This document shows, piece by piece, positions 45,215-54,150 of a DNA stretch of 64,000 nt. Source of the stretch: Brachyspira hampsonii 30446 (GTDB lineage Bacteria; Spirochaetota; Brachyspiria; Brachyspirales; Brachyspiraceae); contig NZ_JH994111.1 of the NCBI RefSeq assembly GCF_000316195.1, forward strand, positions 1,148,299 through 1,212,298, in the 5' to 3' direction. A program made the position numbers and the translations under genes. Every line of letters begins with the position of its first letter. Position 1 is the stretch's first letter. The notes under the pieces are model-generated. The model was not told where the DNA came from and searched no databases. It saw only the letters and a list, made by a program, of their open reading frames with translations.

Positions 45215-45903
45215 ATATACTAGCATTCGATACAGTATCTACTAGCTTTTCTATAGCTATTCAAAAAGAAGATGGTTCAATAATAGAATACAATAAAGAA
45301 GATGTTAGAAATCATAATGAGGAAATACTGCCTGTTTTAGATAACTTTCTAAAAGTAAATAATTTCCCATTGGATAAAATAGATTGTATTGTACTTGGTA
45401 TTGGTCCTGGATCTTTTACTGCATTGAGAATAGCATTTGCAACAGTAAAAACAATTTGCTATACTAGAAATATTCCTATAGTTGGAATTTCAAGTTTAGA
45501 AACTTTATATAAAAATATTTCTGAAAAAGAAGGTATAAAAGCTGCTATGATAGATGCTAGAAAAGGCAGTATCTATGCTAATATATACAATAATGATGAA
45601 AAAATAGCAGAAAATACCGACCTCACCTATCAGCAATTTATAGATATAATTAATTCTATTAAAAGTTCAGGTAAAAATATTACTTTATGCGGAGATGGAT
45701 TTTATAAAAATCAAGATTATTTTAAAGAAAATTTAAAAGACTATAAAATAAATAACTTGGATAAATCTTTCAATATAATAAGAGCTTCTAATAGTATAAA
45801 ATTATCAATGCCAAGAATAAAGTCCAATAACTTTGATAATATTTTCAATTTACTCCCTCTTTATTTAAGAAATAGCGAAGCTGAAAATAAAAAAAATCAA
45901 TAA
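45211..45903 (+). CDS. tsaB: tRNA threonylcarbamoyladenosine biosynthesis protein TsaB
   Basis: Partner of TsaD and TsaE in making t6A37 of ANN-decoding tRNAs. ILAFDTVSTSFSIAIQKED opens the actin-like fold; VLGIGPGSFTALRIAFATVK and IPIVGISSLETL are family signatures. 230 residues is normal. The start codon lies in the stop of the YaaR-like gene. Confidence 0.93.
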   Translation: MNILAFDTVSTSFSIAIQKEDGSIIEYNKEDVRNHNEEILPVLDNFLKVNNFPLDKIDCIVLGIGPGSFTALRIAFATVKTICYTRNIPIVGISSLETLYKNISEKEGIKAAMIDARKGSIYANIYNNDEKIAENTDLTYQQFIDIINSIKSSGKNITLCGDGFYKNQDYFKENLKDYKINNLDKSFNIIRASNSIKLSMPRIKSNNFDNIFNLLPLYLRNSEAENKKNQ

Positions 45904-45982
45904 AAAATTGCATAATTCCTATTGATTGATAAAAATATATAAAAAATATACGATAATTATTACGATATATGAAAAATATATC

Positions 45983-46010
45983 TTGACTTCAGAAAAAATA
46001 TTGTTATTAT
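45983..46010 (+). promoter_or_regulatory. Promoter of the chemotaxis receptor gene
   Basis: TTGACT, a 16-base spacer and TATTAT, ending 46 bases before the start at 46057. Confidence 0.6.
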
Positions 46011-46056
46011 ATATATGTATTATAATATATTCGTAAAATAATGTTGGAGTTTGAAA

Positions 46057-48186
46057 GTGAGAAAATTGCAATCCTTGAAAGTAAAAATACCATTTTTTGT
46101 AATGTTGCTTGTTACTGTAATGACAATTATATTGGTTACACTTCTTATTAGAATAGGTTCTCAAGGTATTAGAAGTTCTGCCATATTTGGTTTTGAATCT
46201 ACTACCAAGGTATATTCTAGAATGATAAATGTATGGCTAGAACAGTCAATATATACATCTGAAGCCATAAGTAGAGGGTATCCTCAATTAATAACATTCC
46301 TTCAAGATAGAACTCCGGAAAATAGGACTCTTCTTGAAGCAAGTCTTAAAAATGTTGTGGCAAATAATAGTAATATACAAGGTATTGTTGTATTAGATGC
46401 CAATGGAAATGTTGTATCTGATAGTTTAGATGGTAAGGTTGTTAATTCTTCAACTACAAGAAATTTTGCCGGAACAGGAGTATGGCAAAAGGTTATGTCA
46501 GGTCAGTCTGCTGTTCTTTCTTCAGTAGATCTTTCACCTGCTGATAATACTAAATATGTAGTAAAGATTTTCTCACCTGTAAAAAATGCATCAGGAAATG
46601 TAGTTGGTGCAATATCAACAATGATAGATTGGCTGGCATTTATAGATAAAGAATTGAATCTTGTTAAATTTGGAAATACAGGACACCCATTTATTGTAGA
46701 TCCTGAAAGATGGGTTATAGCTGACCCAGTACCTTCGCATGTTAGAAGTGAAGTTTTAAGAAATGCTGATTATATAAAATATGCTGTTGAAAATGAATCT
46801 GGATATTATGAGTTTAAATCTCCTTTTAATGGTAAAGACTCTATAGCTACTTTTTATAGAGAACCTGTATCAGGCTGGTCTGTTGTTATGAGTATAGAAT
46901 CTGATGAGTTGTTTGCTCATATAAATGCTATGAAAAGATATGCTGTTATAGGTACAATAGTAATACTTATTATAGCTTCTATAGTTATAGTATTCTATAT
47001 AAGCAGAATAACTAACATATTACACCTTCTTGCTGCCGACTTAACTATACTTTCAAAAGGGGATCTTAGTTGGTCTACTCCTCCGGGATTTGAAAATAGA
47101 AAAGATGAGTTTGGCGAAATTGCTGTTGCTTTAATAAATATTTTGGATCAATTAAATGAAAAAGTAAAAATAGTATATGACAGTGCCTATACTGTAAAAG
47201 CATCTGCTAATGAAGTGGCACAAGGTAATATAGATTTATCAAATAGAACTGAAAATCAGGCTTCAGGACTTGAAGAAACAGCTTCTTCTATGGAAGAAAT
47301 AGCTTCTACAATAAAATCTTCTGCTGAACATACTTTAGAAGGTAATAATATGATGATTAGTTCTAAAAAAGCTATTGAAGAGGCTGGCAGAATTATAGAA
47401 GAAAGTACTCAGAATATTGAAGCAGTATATGAATCAAGTTCTAAAATTAGTGCTATTACTAAAATAATTGAAGATATAGCATTCCAAACTAATATACTTG
47501 CACTTAACGCTGCAGTAGAAGCGGCAAGAGCTGGAGAACAAGGAAGAGGTTTTGCGGTTGTTGCTTCTGAGGTTAGAAACTTAGCACAAACTACTCAAAC
47601 TTCTGTTAAAGATATTACTACTTTAGTTGCAGATTCTGAGGAAAAAATTGCTGCTGCTACAGAGACTGCAAGAGAATCTAAAGAAATATTCCAAAATTTG
47701 AGAACTCAAATAGAAGAAACTGCAAAAATTATGCAGGATTTAAGTTCTACTGCTATGGAACAGCAGGCTGGTGTTGATCAAGTTAATATAGCTATTACTC
47801 AAATGGATATGACTACTCAGCAAAATGCTGCTTTAGTAGAGGAATCTACTGCTGCTTCTGAAGCTTTATTCTCACAAGCTGAAGAATTGGTAACTGCTAT
47901 GGAATTCTTCAAATTAAGAGGCGCTAATACTAAGAGGAATATAACAAAAGTAGAAAGAAAAAAATCTTCTCCAACTACAGATGCAAAAGCAGTTCAAGAA
48001 AATAAACCTGCATCATCAAAATCAAGTTCTGCTTTTAAACCTTCAAAACCAGAGTTAAAAAGCCCTATTAAAAAACATCATGAAGAAAAAATGCCTCAAA
48101 TGCCTGCTAAAACAGTAAAAGACAATGAATTTGGAAATACATTTGATACTTCTAAAGATACTTCTGATGGATTTGAATCATTTTAA
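46057..48186 (+). CDS. Methyl-accepting chemotaxis protein
   Basis: Transmembrane receptor that controls CheA and so the flagellar motor. Membrane helix 1 (VKIPFFVMLLVTVMTIILVT) is followed by a double-Cache-like sensor domain, membrane helix 2 near residues 295-315 (YAVIGTIVILIIASIVIVF), a HAMP region and the signalling tip IAFQTNILALNAAVEAARAG with FAVVASEVRNLAQ. The last 90 residues are a low-complexity K/S/P tail. GTG 46057 is preferred over TTG 46051, since GGAG is eight bases from it. The ligand is unknown. Confidence 0.95.
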   Translation: MRKLQSLKVKIPFFVMLLVTVMTIILVTLLIRIGSQGIRSSAIFGFESTTKVYSRMINVWLEQSIYTSEAISRGYPQLITFLQDRTPENRTLLEASLKNVVANNSNIQGIVVLDANGNVVSDSLDGKVVNSSTTRNFAGTGVWQKVMSGQSAVLSSVDLSPADNTKYVVKIFSPVKNASGNVVGAISTMIDWLAFIDKELNLVKFGNTGHPFIVDPERWVIADPVPSHVRSEVLRNADYIKYAVENESGYYEFKSPFNGKDSIATFYREPVSGWSVVMSIESDELFAHINAMKRYAVIGTIVILIIASIVIVFYISRITNILHLLAADLTILSKGDLSWSTPPGFENRKDEFGEIAVALINILDQLNEKVKIVYDSAYTVKASANEVAQGNIDLSNRTENQASGLEETASSMEEIASTIKSSAEHTLEGNNMMISSKKAIEEAGRIIEESTQNIEAVYESSSKISAITKIIEDIAFQTNILALNAAVEAARAGEQGRGFAVVASEVRNLAQTTQTSVKDITTLVADSEEKIAAATETARESKEIFQNLRTQIEETAKIMQDLSSTAMEQQAGVDQVNIAITQMDMTTQQNAALVEESTAASEALFSQAEELVTAMEFFKLRGANTKRNITKVERKKSSPTTDAKAVQENKPASSKSSSAFKPSKPELKSPIKKHHEEKMPQMPAKTVKDNEFGNTFDTSKDTSDGFESF

Positions 48187-48204
48187 TCTTTATTAAATAA
48201 TAAT

Positions 48205-48240
48205 AAAAAAGCGATAGTAATTTTCTATCGCTTTTTTATT
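48205..48240. terminator. Bidirectional terminator between the MCP gene and mnmH
   Basis: AAAAAAGCGATAG (48205-48217) pairs with CTATCGCTTTTTT (48225-48237). It ends the MCP gene and, in reverse, mnmH. Confidence 0.9.
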
Positions 48241-48248
48241 TTAACATT

Positions 48249-49277
48249 TTAAATTTCTTTAAATATTTCTTGTATTATATTATCAAAATTATTATCTTCA
48301 CATTTTATGGATACTACTTTATTTTCATCTATACTAAGTCTGTATGCCCTATCATAATAATAAAGCATATTAAGTACGCATTCATATATCTTTCCATTAT
48401 TAAGCAGCTCTAAAGATTCTTTTAATCTTTCTCCTCCTAATCGCTTTCTTATCTTTATAATAGATTCTTTAAGATCTTCAATATCATATTTTCCGTATGT
48501 ATTAACTATATATTCAGCTCGGTATTCCTTTGGTATATCTAAATATATGATTTTTTTAGCTTCTCTCATCTTATTAAATAAAGATTTAGGTATTGCCCTT
48601 CTGCCTATAAGCAGGCTTTCATCTTCAAACCAAATTGTAGAATCAATGTCATACTTTAATAGTTCATAAGATAAGTTATTTTCAAATTGTTCCTGAGATG
48701 GCTGTTCTCCCTCATTTATCCAGCCAAATGCTGAACCTTTATGTTTTGCTATTTTTTCTAAATCTATTACATTATAGCCCATATCTTTTAATTTATTTAA
48801 TATCAATGTTTTTCCGCTTCCTGTTCTTCCTGTAAGCAAATATATTTTATAATCTCTTTCAAATGAAGCCAGCACATAGTTTCTATATCTTTTATATCCG
48901 CCTTTAAGAATATAAACATCATATCCATAATTTGAACAAAGCCAAGCAGTAGATTCGCTTCTCATTCCTCCTCTAAAACAGTGCATAAGTATTTTATTGC
49001 TAGAATTATATTTTTTTGCTATTTCATCTATAGATTTTAATATATCAGTCATTCTAACAGATACATACTCTAATCCTTTTAATATGGCTTCTTTTCTTCC
49101 TATTTGTTTATATATAGTTCCTACATCTTTTCTTTCTTTATCATTAAATAAGTATACATTATAGGCATTTGGAATATGGGCATGATTATATTCTATCGGA
49201 GAGCGTACATCTATGATAGGTAATTCATCATAATTTGCCAATTTTAAAAATTCTTCTATATCAATAACTTTAACCAT
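48249..49277 (-). CDS. mnmH: tRNA 2-selenouridine synthase MnmH (SelU/YbbB)
   Basis: Uses selenophosphate to replace sulfur with selenium in the wobble uridine of some tRNAs. The N-terminal rhodanese domain has LPIIDVRSPIEYNHAHIPNA and the active Cys in LMHCFRGGMRS. The C-terminal P-loop domain has LLTGRTGSGKTLILNKL and DLEKIAKHKGSAFGW. 342 residues is full length. It is the second use of selenium in this window, besides the selA/selB/tRNA-Sec locus. AGAGG precedes the ATG. Confidence 0.95.
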   Translation of the reverse strand: MVKVIDIEEFLKLANYDELPIIDVRSPIEYNHAHIPNAYNVYLFNDKERKDVGTIYKQIGRKEAILKGLEYVSVRMTDILKSIDEIAKKYNSSNKILMHCFRGGMRSESTAWLCSNYGYDVYILKGGYKRYRNYVLASFERDYKIYLLTGRTGSGKTLILNKLKDMGYNVIDLEKIAKHKGSAFGWINEGEQPSQEQFENNLSYELLKYDIDSTIWFEDESLLIGRRAIPKSLFNKMREAKKIIYLDIPKEYRAEYIVNTYGKYDIEDLKESIIKIRKRLGGERLKESLELLNNGKIYECVLNMLYYYDRAYRLSIDENKVVSIKCEDNNFDNIIQEIFKEI

Positions 49278-49337
49278 AATAACCTCTTATATTATTATGA
49301 TAAATATAATATAGAAAAACTTAAAAAAGTAAAGACA

Positions 49338-50012
49338 TTAATTTATAACATAACTATATAAAAACCAATAATGAGAAAAAGATCCCATTAATACAAATAT
49401 ATGGAAAATATCATGAGTAAATTGCTTAGTTTTATCATTGCATTTTTTACCCAAAGCATATAGAAAAGCTCCTATAGTATAGAATATTCCTCCCCATATA
49501 AGCCAATTTAAATGCATAATATAAAATCTGTTCATTAAAGGTTTGAAAGCAAATATAATTATCCAACCCATCAATATATATAAAATAAGCCTCAAAACTA
49601 TATTTTTATATTTTATTACCGTATTAGATAATATTCCTATTGAAGCACAAGACCATATAACTGATAATATTGGTATGCCTATATTTTTTGGCAGTGAAAA
49701 TATACAAACAGGAGTATAAGTGGAAGCAATAAACACATATATTCCTATATGATCGAATTTTCTGAATATCTGTTTGACATTGCCGTCAGGAAAGAAATGA
49801 TATAAAGAACTGAATGTATACAAAAATATTATTCCAACTCCATAAATAATTATTGGTATAGGATTCATTTTTATTTTGATAAGCATGAGAACAAGTCCAG
49901 CAATTCCAAGCAAAGCACCTATTCCATGAGATATTGCAGAGTATAGCTCCCCTATTTTTTTTGATTTGTGATATTTATTTTGTATATCAACATAAACAGC
50001 ACTTTTCTCCAT
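49338..50012 (-). CDS. Hemolysin III / YqfA family membrane protein
   Basis: Seven-helix membrane protein of the hemolysin III (PAQR-like) family. Family motifs: SAISHGIGALLGIAGLVLM, YTFSSLYHFFPDG, KFDHIGIYVFIASTYTPV and the C-terminal HDIFHIFVLMGSFSHYW with its conserved His residues. Start taken at ATG 50012, eight bases from AGGAG; a Met two codons upstream sits too close to that site. 224 residues is normal. Despite the name, haemolytic activity is not assured. Confidence 0.92.
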   Translation of the reverse strand: MEKSAVYVDIQNKYHKSKKIGELYSAISHGIGALLGIAGLVLMLIKIKMNPIPIIIYGVGIIFLYTFSSLYHFFPDGNVKQIFRKFDHIGIYVFIASTYTPVCIFSLPKNIGIPILSVIWSCASIGILSNTVIKYKNIVLRLILYILMGWIIIFAFKPLMNRFYIMHLNWLIWGGIFYTIGAFLYALGKKCNDKTKQFTHDIFHIFVLMGSFSHYWFLYSYVIN

Positions 50013-50149
50013 ATACATTCTCCTAATTTATATATATAATTTTAATGAATAAATAAAAAATATAAATGGAAAAAAATAACTATATTATTATATTATTACT
50101 AGCATATTATAACTATATAATAAAACTAATAATACATTTAATACTTATA

Positions 50150-50758
50150 TTAGAATAATCTGCCTATAATTTCTAAATTATTCCAATCAATTTCATGCTC
50201 CATAGGTATAGGATATGAATTCCAATCTACATTTATAGCCGGTATCCATTCTTTACCCATTCCGTAACCATTTTTTCTAAGCCAATGAGATAATCTGTCT
50301 TTATAATCTTCTCCATAAGTTTTTGCTATATATAAATTACCTGATTTGAATGCTAAACCTATAGGCAAATAAATACTTCTGTCAGAAAATGTACTATTAA
50401 AATAATAATTCATATATAGTGTAGAATAATCATTTTTTTTTAAAGCATCTTCATATAAATTGAGTGATGGCAGACTTTCTATAATATAACTTTTTAATGT
50501 AGAGTTTTTATAATAAAATGCTTCATCTGGATCTTTCATCAGAAATAATTTATATTTTATTTTTGATTTATAACCATATACAATATAATCCAAGTTGGCA
50601 TTTTTATCAAATTTATAAATATTTTGATAAATATCTGATGATGATTTATTAGCTACATATTCTTTCCAATATGAAGCATTATTGTTTAAATAAATTTCCG
50701 GTGCAGTTAAACATGATATCATAAAAAAAAATAATGGAAATAATAAAAATAATTTCAT
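50150..50758 (-). CDS. Predicted lipoprotein
   Basis: About 202 residues. The signal ends in lipobox FFFMISC. The mature part is mixed, with Tyr/Asn/Lys-rich helices and a C-terminal YPIPMEHEIDWNNLEIIGRL. No family recognised. I placed the start at ATG 50758, right before the signal peptide; the ATG at 50770 is an alternative. No Shine-Dalgarno is visible at either, but TATAAT lies just upstream on the minus strand. Confidence 0.7.
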   Translation of the reverse strand: MKLFLLFPLFFFMISCLTAPEIYLNNNASYWKEYVANKSSSDIYQNIYKFDKNANLDYIVYGYKSKIKYKLFLMKDPDEAFYYKNSTLKSYIIESLPSLNLYEDALKKNDYSTLYMNYYFNSTFSDRSIYLPIGLAFKSGNLYIAKTYGEDYKDRLSHWLRKNGYGMGKEWIPAINVDWNSYPIPMEHEIDWNNLEIIGRLF

Positions 50759-50952
50759 AATGAACTGCATATATATTATTAAGATTATATCATATACTAT
50801 ATGAAATATTTAGCAACTAATTTTAGAGTCTAATAATTGATATTTTTTACATTATTATTAAAAATAATACTTGCAATAATATCAACTTAAAAATAAAATA
50901 TAGTAACTTTAAATATTATAATTTATTGTAATTAAGCGGAGATATTATATAA

Positions 50953-51933
50953 ATGGTAAAAAATATAGCTTATATAAAGTTCAGAGGCTCCAATATAGGG
51001 AAATTTGAACATTTGCATATAGAAAATATAAAAGTAAAAGATGCCTGTGTTATAGAAACAGATGAAGGAATAGAAATAGGACATGTACTAAATTTTGAGG
51101 ATATAGATTCAGACTTATTGGAAGAGGATAATAATACAAATTCTGATAATTCATCAGAAAATAATGAAGATATACAAGAAGAAAATGAAACTGAAGAGGA
51201 GATATCTGAAGAATTAAAAGATATTGCTGCTAAGGAAGAAAATAATAACATAAAAACTAAAAATAATAAAAATAAAATATTTAATATTTTAAGAATAGCA
51301 GATGAAAAAGATTTAGAACAATATAAAATTAATATGGAAGATGCAGCTGAAGCTTTTAAGATATGCAAAGAGAAAGTAAGTAATCATAATTTAGATTTAA
51401 AATTAATAAGCTCTTATTATTTTTTGGACAGAGCTAAACTTTTATTTGAATTTATAGCTGAGGAGAGAATAGATTTTAGAGAATTAGTTAAGGATCTTGC
51501 AGCACATTTCAAAACTAGAATAGAATTAAGACAAATAGGCGTAAGAGATGAGGCTAGGTCTATAGGCGGATGCGGAATATGCGGAAGAGAATTATGCTGT
51601 AAAGTAATAAAAGGAAAATTTGAAACTATAACTATAAAAATGGCAAAAGAACAGGGTATGCTTTTAAATACAATGAAAATATCAGGACAATGCGGAAGAC
51701 TTATGTGCTGTCTTGCTCATGAATATAAAGCTTATTGTTCTCTTAAAAAAGATTTGCCTAAAGTAGGAACCAAATTAGTATTTAATAATGTACCTGCTTT
51801 TATAAAGGAATTAAATCCTTTAAATAAAAAATTATTAATAGAAACAGAAGATAAAAGGCTCATATATATTAATGTGAGTGATTTGAAAGCAAATGAGGAA
51901 GGTTTCTTAATAGCTAGTATTAAAGCGGAATAA
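50953..51933 (+). CDS. PSP1-domain protein (RicT/YaaT-like)
   Basis: A 326-residue cytoplasmic protein. In Bacillus, YaaT (RicT) is part of an RNA-maturation and sporulation complex with a Fe-S cluster. The core has cysteine-rich SIGGCGICGRELCCKVI and ISGQCGRLMCCLAHEYKAYC, diagnostic of the family. A 60-residue acidic N/E/D-rich insert (about 50-110) interrupts the N-terminal part and appears to be a local addition. GGAG stands upstream of ATG 50953. Confidence 0.9.
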   Translation: MVKNIAYIKFRGSNIGKFEHLHIENIKVKDACVIETDEGIEIGHVLNFEDIDSDLLEEDNNTNSDNSSENNEDIQEENETEEEISEELKDIAAKEENNNIKTKNNKNKIFNILRIADEKDLEQYKINMEDAAEAFKICKEKVSNHNLDLKLISSYYFLDRAKLLFEFIAEERIDFRELVKDLAAHFKTRIELRQIGVRDEARSIGGCGICGRELCCKVIKGKFETITIKMAKEQGMLLNTMKISGQCGRLMCCLAHEYKAYCSLKKDLPKVGTKLVFNNVPAFIKELNPLNKKLLIETEDKRLIYINVSDLKANEEGFLIASIKAE

Positions 51934-51996
51934 AAATATTCTATAATATTAGAATTTTTATTAAAAATAATAAAAAATTAGTTTGAGCTGATACAG

Positions 51997-52035
51997 GCAG
52001 GTGATTTAATTTATTTAAGTAAGGCACTTACCTGC
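51997..52035 (+). promoter_or_regulatory. Leader hairpin candidate ahead of trpS
   Basis: GCAGGT (51997-52002) pairs with ACCTGC (52030-52035) around a 27-base AT-rich loop, 35 bases before the trpS start. No T-run follows, so this is not a terminator. It could affect translation, but no T-box motif is present. Confidence 0.35.
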
Positions 52036-52069
52036 TAGAAATAATAAAAAATTAAATGGAGATTAAAAT

Positions 52070-53068
52070 ATGTCAAAAAAAGTTATGTTAAGCGGGATAC
52101 AGCCGACAGGTTCTCTTCATATTGGTAATTATCTTGGGGCTTTAAAGAATTGGGTTGATATACTTAATGATTATTATGGATTTTTTTGTATTGTTGATTA
52201 TCATGCTATAACTATTGAATATGATGTTTCTCAAATGCAAAAAAGAATAATAGAAGCTGCTATTGAATATTTAGCATGCGGTCTTGATCCCAATAAATGT
52301 TCTATATTCGTACAATCTGATGTGAGGGCACATACAGAACTTGCTTGGATATTTAATTCTATTATACCTGTAGCAGAACTTGAAAGAATGACTCAGTATA
52401 AGGATAAATCAAGAAAGAATGCTGAAAACATTAATGCAGCATTATTAACCTACCCTTCTTTAATGGCTGCTGATATTTTACTTTATCACCCAGATATAGT
52501 GCCTGTTGGAGAAGATCAGCAACAGCATGTAGAGCTTACTAGAATGATAGTGAGAAAGTTTAATAATAGATACGGTGAATATTTTAAAGAGCCTAATACT
52601 TATCATGGAAAAGTATTAAGAATATTGGGTTTAGACGGACAAAATAAAATGAGTAAGTCTTTGAATAATCATATAGCATTATCTTTAACTGCTGAAGAAA
52701 CAGAAAAATTGATAATGCAGAAAGCTATGACAGATACAAATAGAAAGCTTAAAACTGATGCCGGTAATCCTGATATATGTAATGTTTACAGTTATCATAA
52801 AATATTTTCAAGCGAAGAAGAGCAAAAAGAAATATGTGAAGGCTGTAAAAATGCCTCTATAGGATGTGTACAATGTAAAAGAATGCTTGCCAAAAACATT
52901 AATAATGAATTGATGCCTATAAGAGAAAATATCAATAAATATTCTAATGATAAAGATTATGTTTATGATGTACTTAAACAAGGAGCAAAAAATGCTTCTG
53001 AAGTGGCTGAAAAAACATTGTATGAAGTAAGAAATTTAATGGGTTTAGTTGACGATAAAAGAAAATAA
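52070..53068 (+). CDS. trpS: Tryptophanyl-tRNA synthetase
   Basis: Class I aminoacyl-tRNA synthetase that charges tRNA-Trp. The HIGH-type motif is in GSLHIGNYLGALKNWV, KMSKS in GQNKMSKSLNNH, and GEDQQQHVELTR is typical. At 332 residues it is full length. The cysteine cluster near residue 255 (CEGCKNASIGCVQCKRML) is unusual and could bind a metal. GGAG precedes the ATG. Confidence 0.97.
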   Translation: MSKKVMLSGIQPTGSLHIGNYLGALKNWVDILNDYYGFFCIVDYHAITIEYDVSQMQKRIIEAAIEYLACGLDPNKCSIFVQSDVRAHTELAWIFNSIIPVAELERMTQYKDKSRKNAENINAALLTYPSLMAADILLYHPDIVPVGEDQQQHVELTRMIVRKFNNRYGEYFKEPNTYHGKVLRILGLDGQNKMSKSLNNHIALSLTAEETEKLIMQKAMTDTNRKLKTDAGNPDICNVYSYHKIFSSEEEQKEICEGCKNASIGCVQCKRMLAKNINNELMPIRENINKYSNDKDYVYDVLKQGAKNASEVAEKTLYEVRNLMGLVDDKRK

Positions 53069-53074
53069 TTGAAA

Positions 53075-53105
53075 AAAAGGGGCTTATATATAAGTCCCTT
53101 TTAAA
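53075..53105. terminator. Bidirectional terminator between trpS and mltG
   Basis: AAAAGGGGCTTA pairs with TAAGTCCCTTTT (one mismatch) across a four-base loop in 53075-53102, with T-rich exits both ways. Confidence 0.85.
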
Positions 53106-53117
53106 AAAATTAATAAC

Positions 53118-54125
53118 TTATCTTTTAAAAATATATCTATTAATATTTTCTACATGTTCTTCATAAGTAACTGAAAAAGCATGCTTTCCTGTTCCATCAG
53201 CAACAAAGAAAATATAATCGGTATCAGCCGGATCTAATGCAGCCTCTATAGCCTTAGCACCAGATGAACATATAGGACCCGGAGGAAGACCTGTGTTTTT
53301 ATATGTGTTATAAGGATGCTCCATGCGAAGGTCAGCATATTTAAGATTTGGTTTTTCTATATAATCACCTTTTACTAATGTCATAGCATATATTGTTGTA
53401 GGGTCGGCCTCTAGTCTTTTATCAATATTTAATCTGTTATAGTACACCGAAGATATAAGTTTAGGGTCATCTAAAGGTCCCATCTCTTTTTCTACTATTG
53501 ATGCCATAGTAAGCACTTCATGTACATTCCTGCCAATTTTTTTTGCTCTTTCCTCTAAGTCAGGAAATTGTTTGAAAAGCGAATCTATCATATAAGTAAC
53601 TAATACTTTAGTAGGATTTCCTTTAACTATATAATATGTAGATGGAAATATATAGCCTTCAACACTGTCAGAAGGAATATTGTATTTTTGTAATATTTCT
53701 TTGTCATGGCAAACTTCTAAAAATTCTTTTTTGGTAGTAAAGCCTTGAGCTTCAAGATAAGTACCTATCTCATAAATATTTTTTCCCTCGGCAATAGTAA
53801 GTCTTACCATAGCTTGTTTTCCGCTATTAAGATGCTTCATAATGTCTATCATACTCATATTTCTATTAACTTCATAATATCCGCTTAAAAGTTTTCTGTC
53901 ATATTTTAGATATTTTGCAAATGCTATGAATATTTTAGAATTTCTAATAAGACCCTGAAGCTCTAATTTTTTAGCTATTGTAGAAGCACCCTCACCTTGT
54001 TTTATTTCAAAGTATACTTTTTCATCATCTCCGCCTACAGGGCTAATCATATACTGAATAAATGCTACGGATGAAGCAGATACCACAGCAGCAAGAATAA
54101 TTAATATAATAAATAGCTTTTTCAT
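53118..54125 (-). CDS. mltG: Endolytic murein transglycosylase MltG
   Basis: Membrane-anchored lytic enzyme that cuts nascent glycan strands. N-terminal membrane helix (LFIILIILAAVVSASSVAF), a LysM-like stretch (IKQGEGASTIAKKLELQGLI), and the YceG core: MASIVEKEMGPLDD with catalytic Glu, SVYYNRLNIDKRLEADPTTI and NTGLPPGPICSSGAKAIEAA. Length of 335 residues is normal. It lies downstream of hisS (25 bases), likely in the same operon. Confidence 0.95.
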   Translation of the reverse strand: MKKLFIILIILAAVVSASSVAFIQYMISPVGGDDEKVYFEIKQGEGASTIAKKLELQGLIRNSKIFIAFAKYLKYDRKLLSGYYEVNRNMSMIDIMKHLNSGKQAMVRLTIAEGKNIYEIGTYLEAQGFTTKKEFLEVCHDKEILQKYNIPSDSVEGYIFPSTYYIVKGNPTKVLVTYMIDSLFKQFPDLEERAKKIGRNVHEVLTMASIVEKEMGPLDDPKLISSVYYNRLNIDKRLEADPTTIYAMTLVKGDYIEKPNLKYADLRMEHPYNTYKNTGLPPGPICSSGAKAIEAALDPADTDYIFFVADGTGKHAFSVTYEEHVENINRYIFKR

Positions 54126-54150
54126 AATTTTCTCATTTTATGTTATATAA

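Noticed and set aside
49338-50012. A true secreted haemolysin
   Set aside because: The protein is a seven-helix PAQR/hemolysin III family member; the family name comes from early work and does not prove haemolysis.
51997-52035. T-box riboswitch controlling trpS
   Set aside because: No T-box consensus (TGGNACCGCG-like) and no terminator/antiterminator pair; only a simple hairpin is seen.
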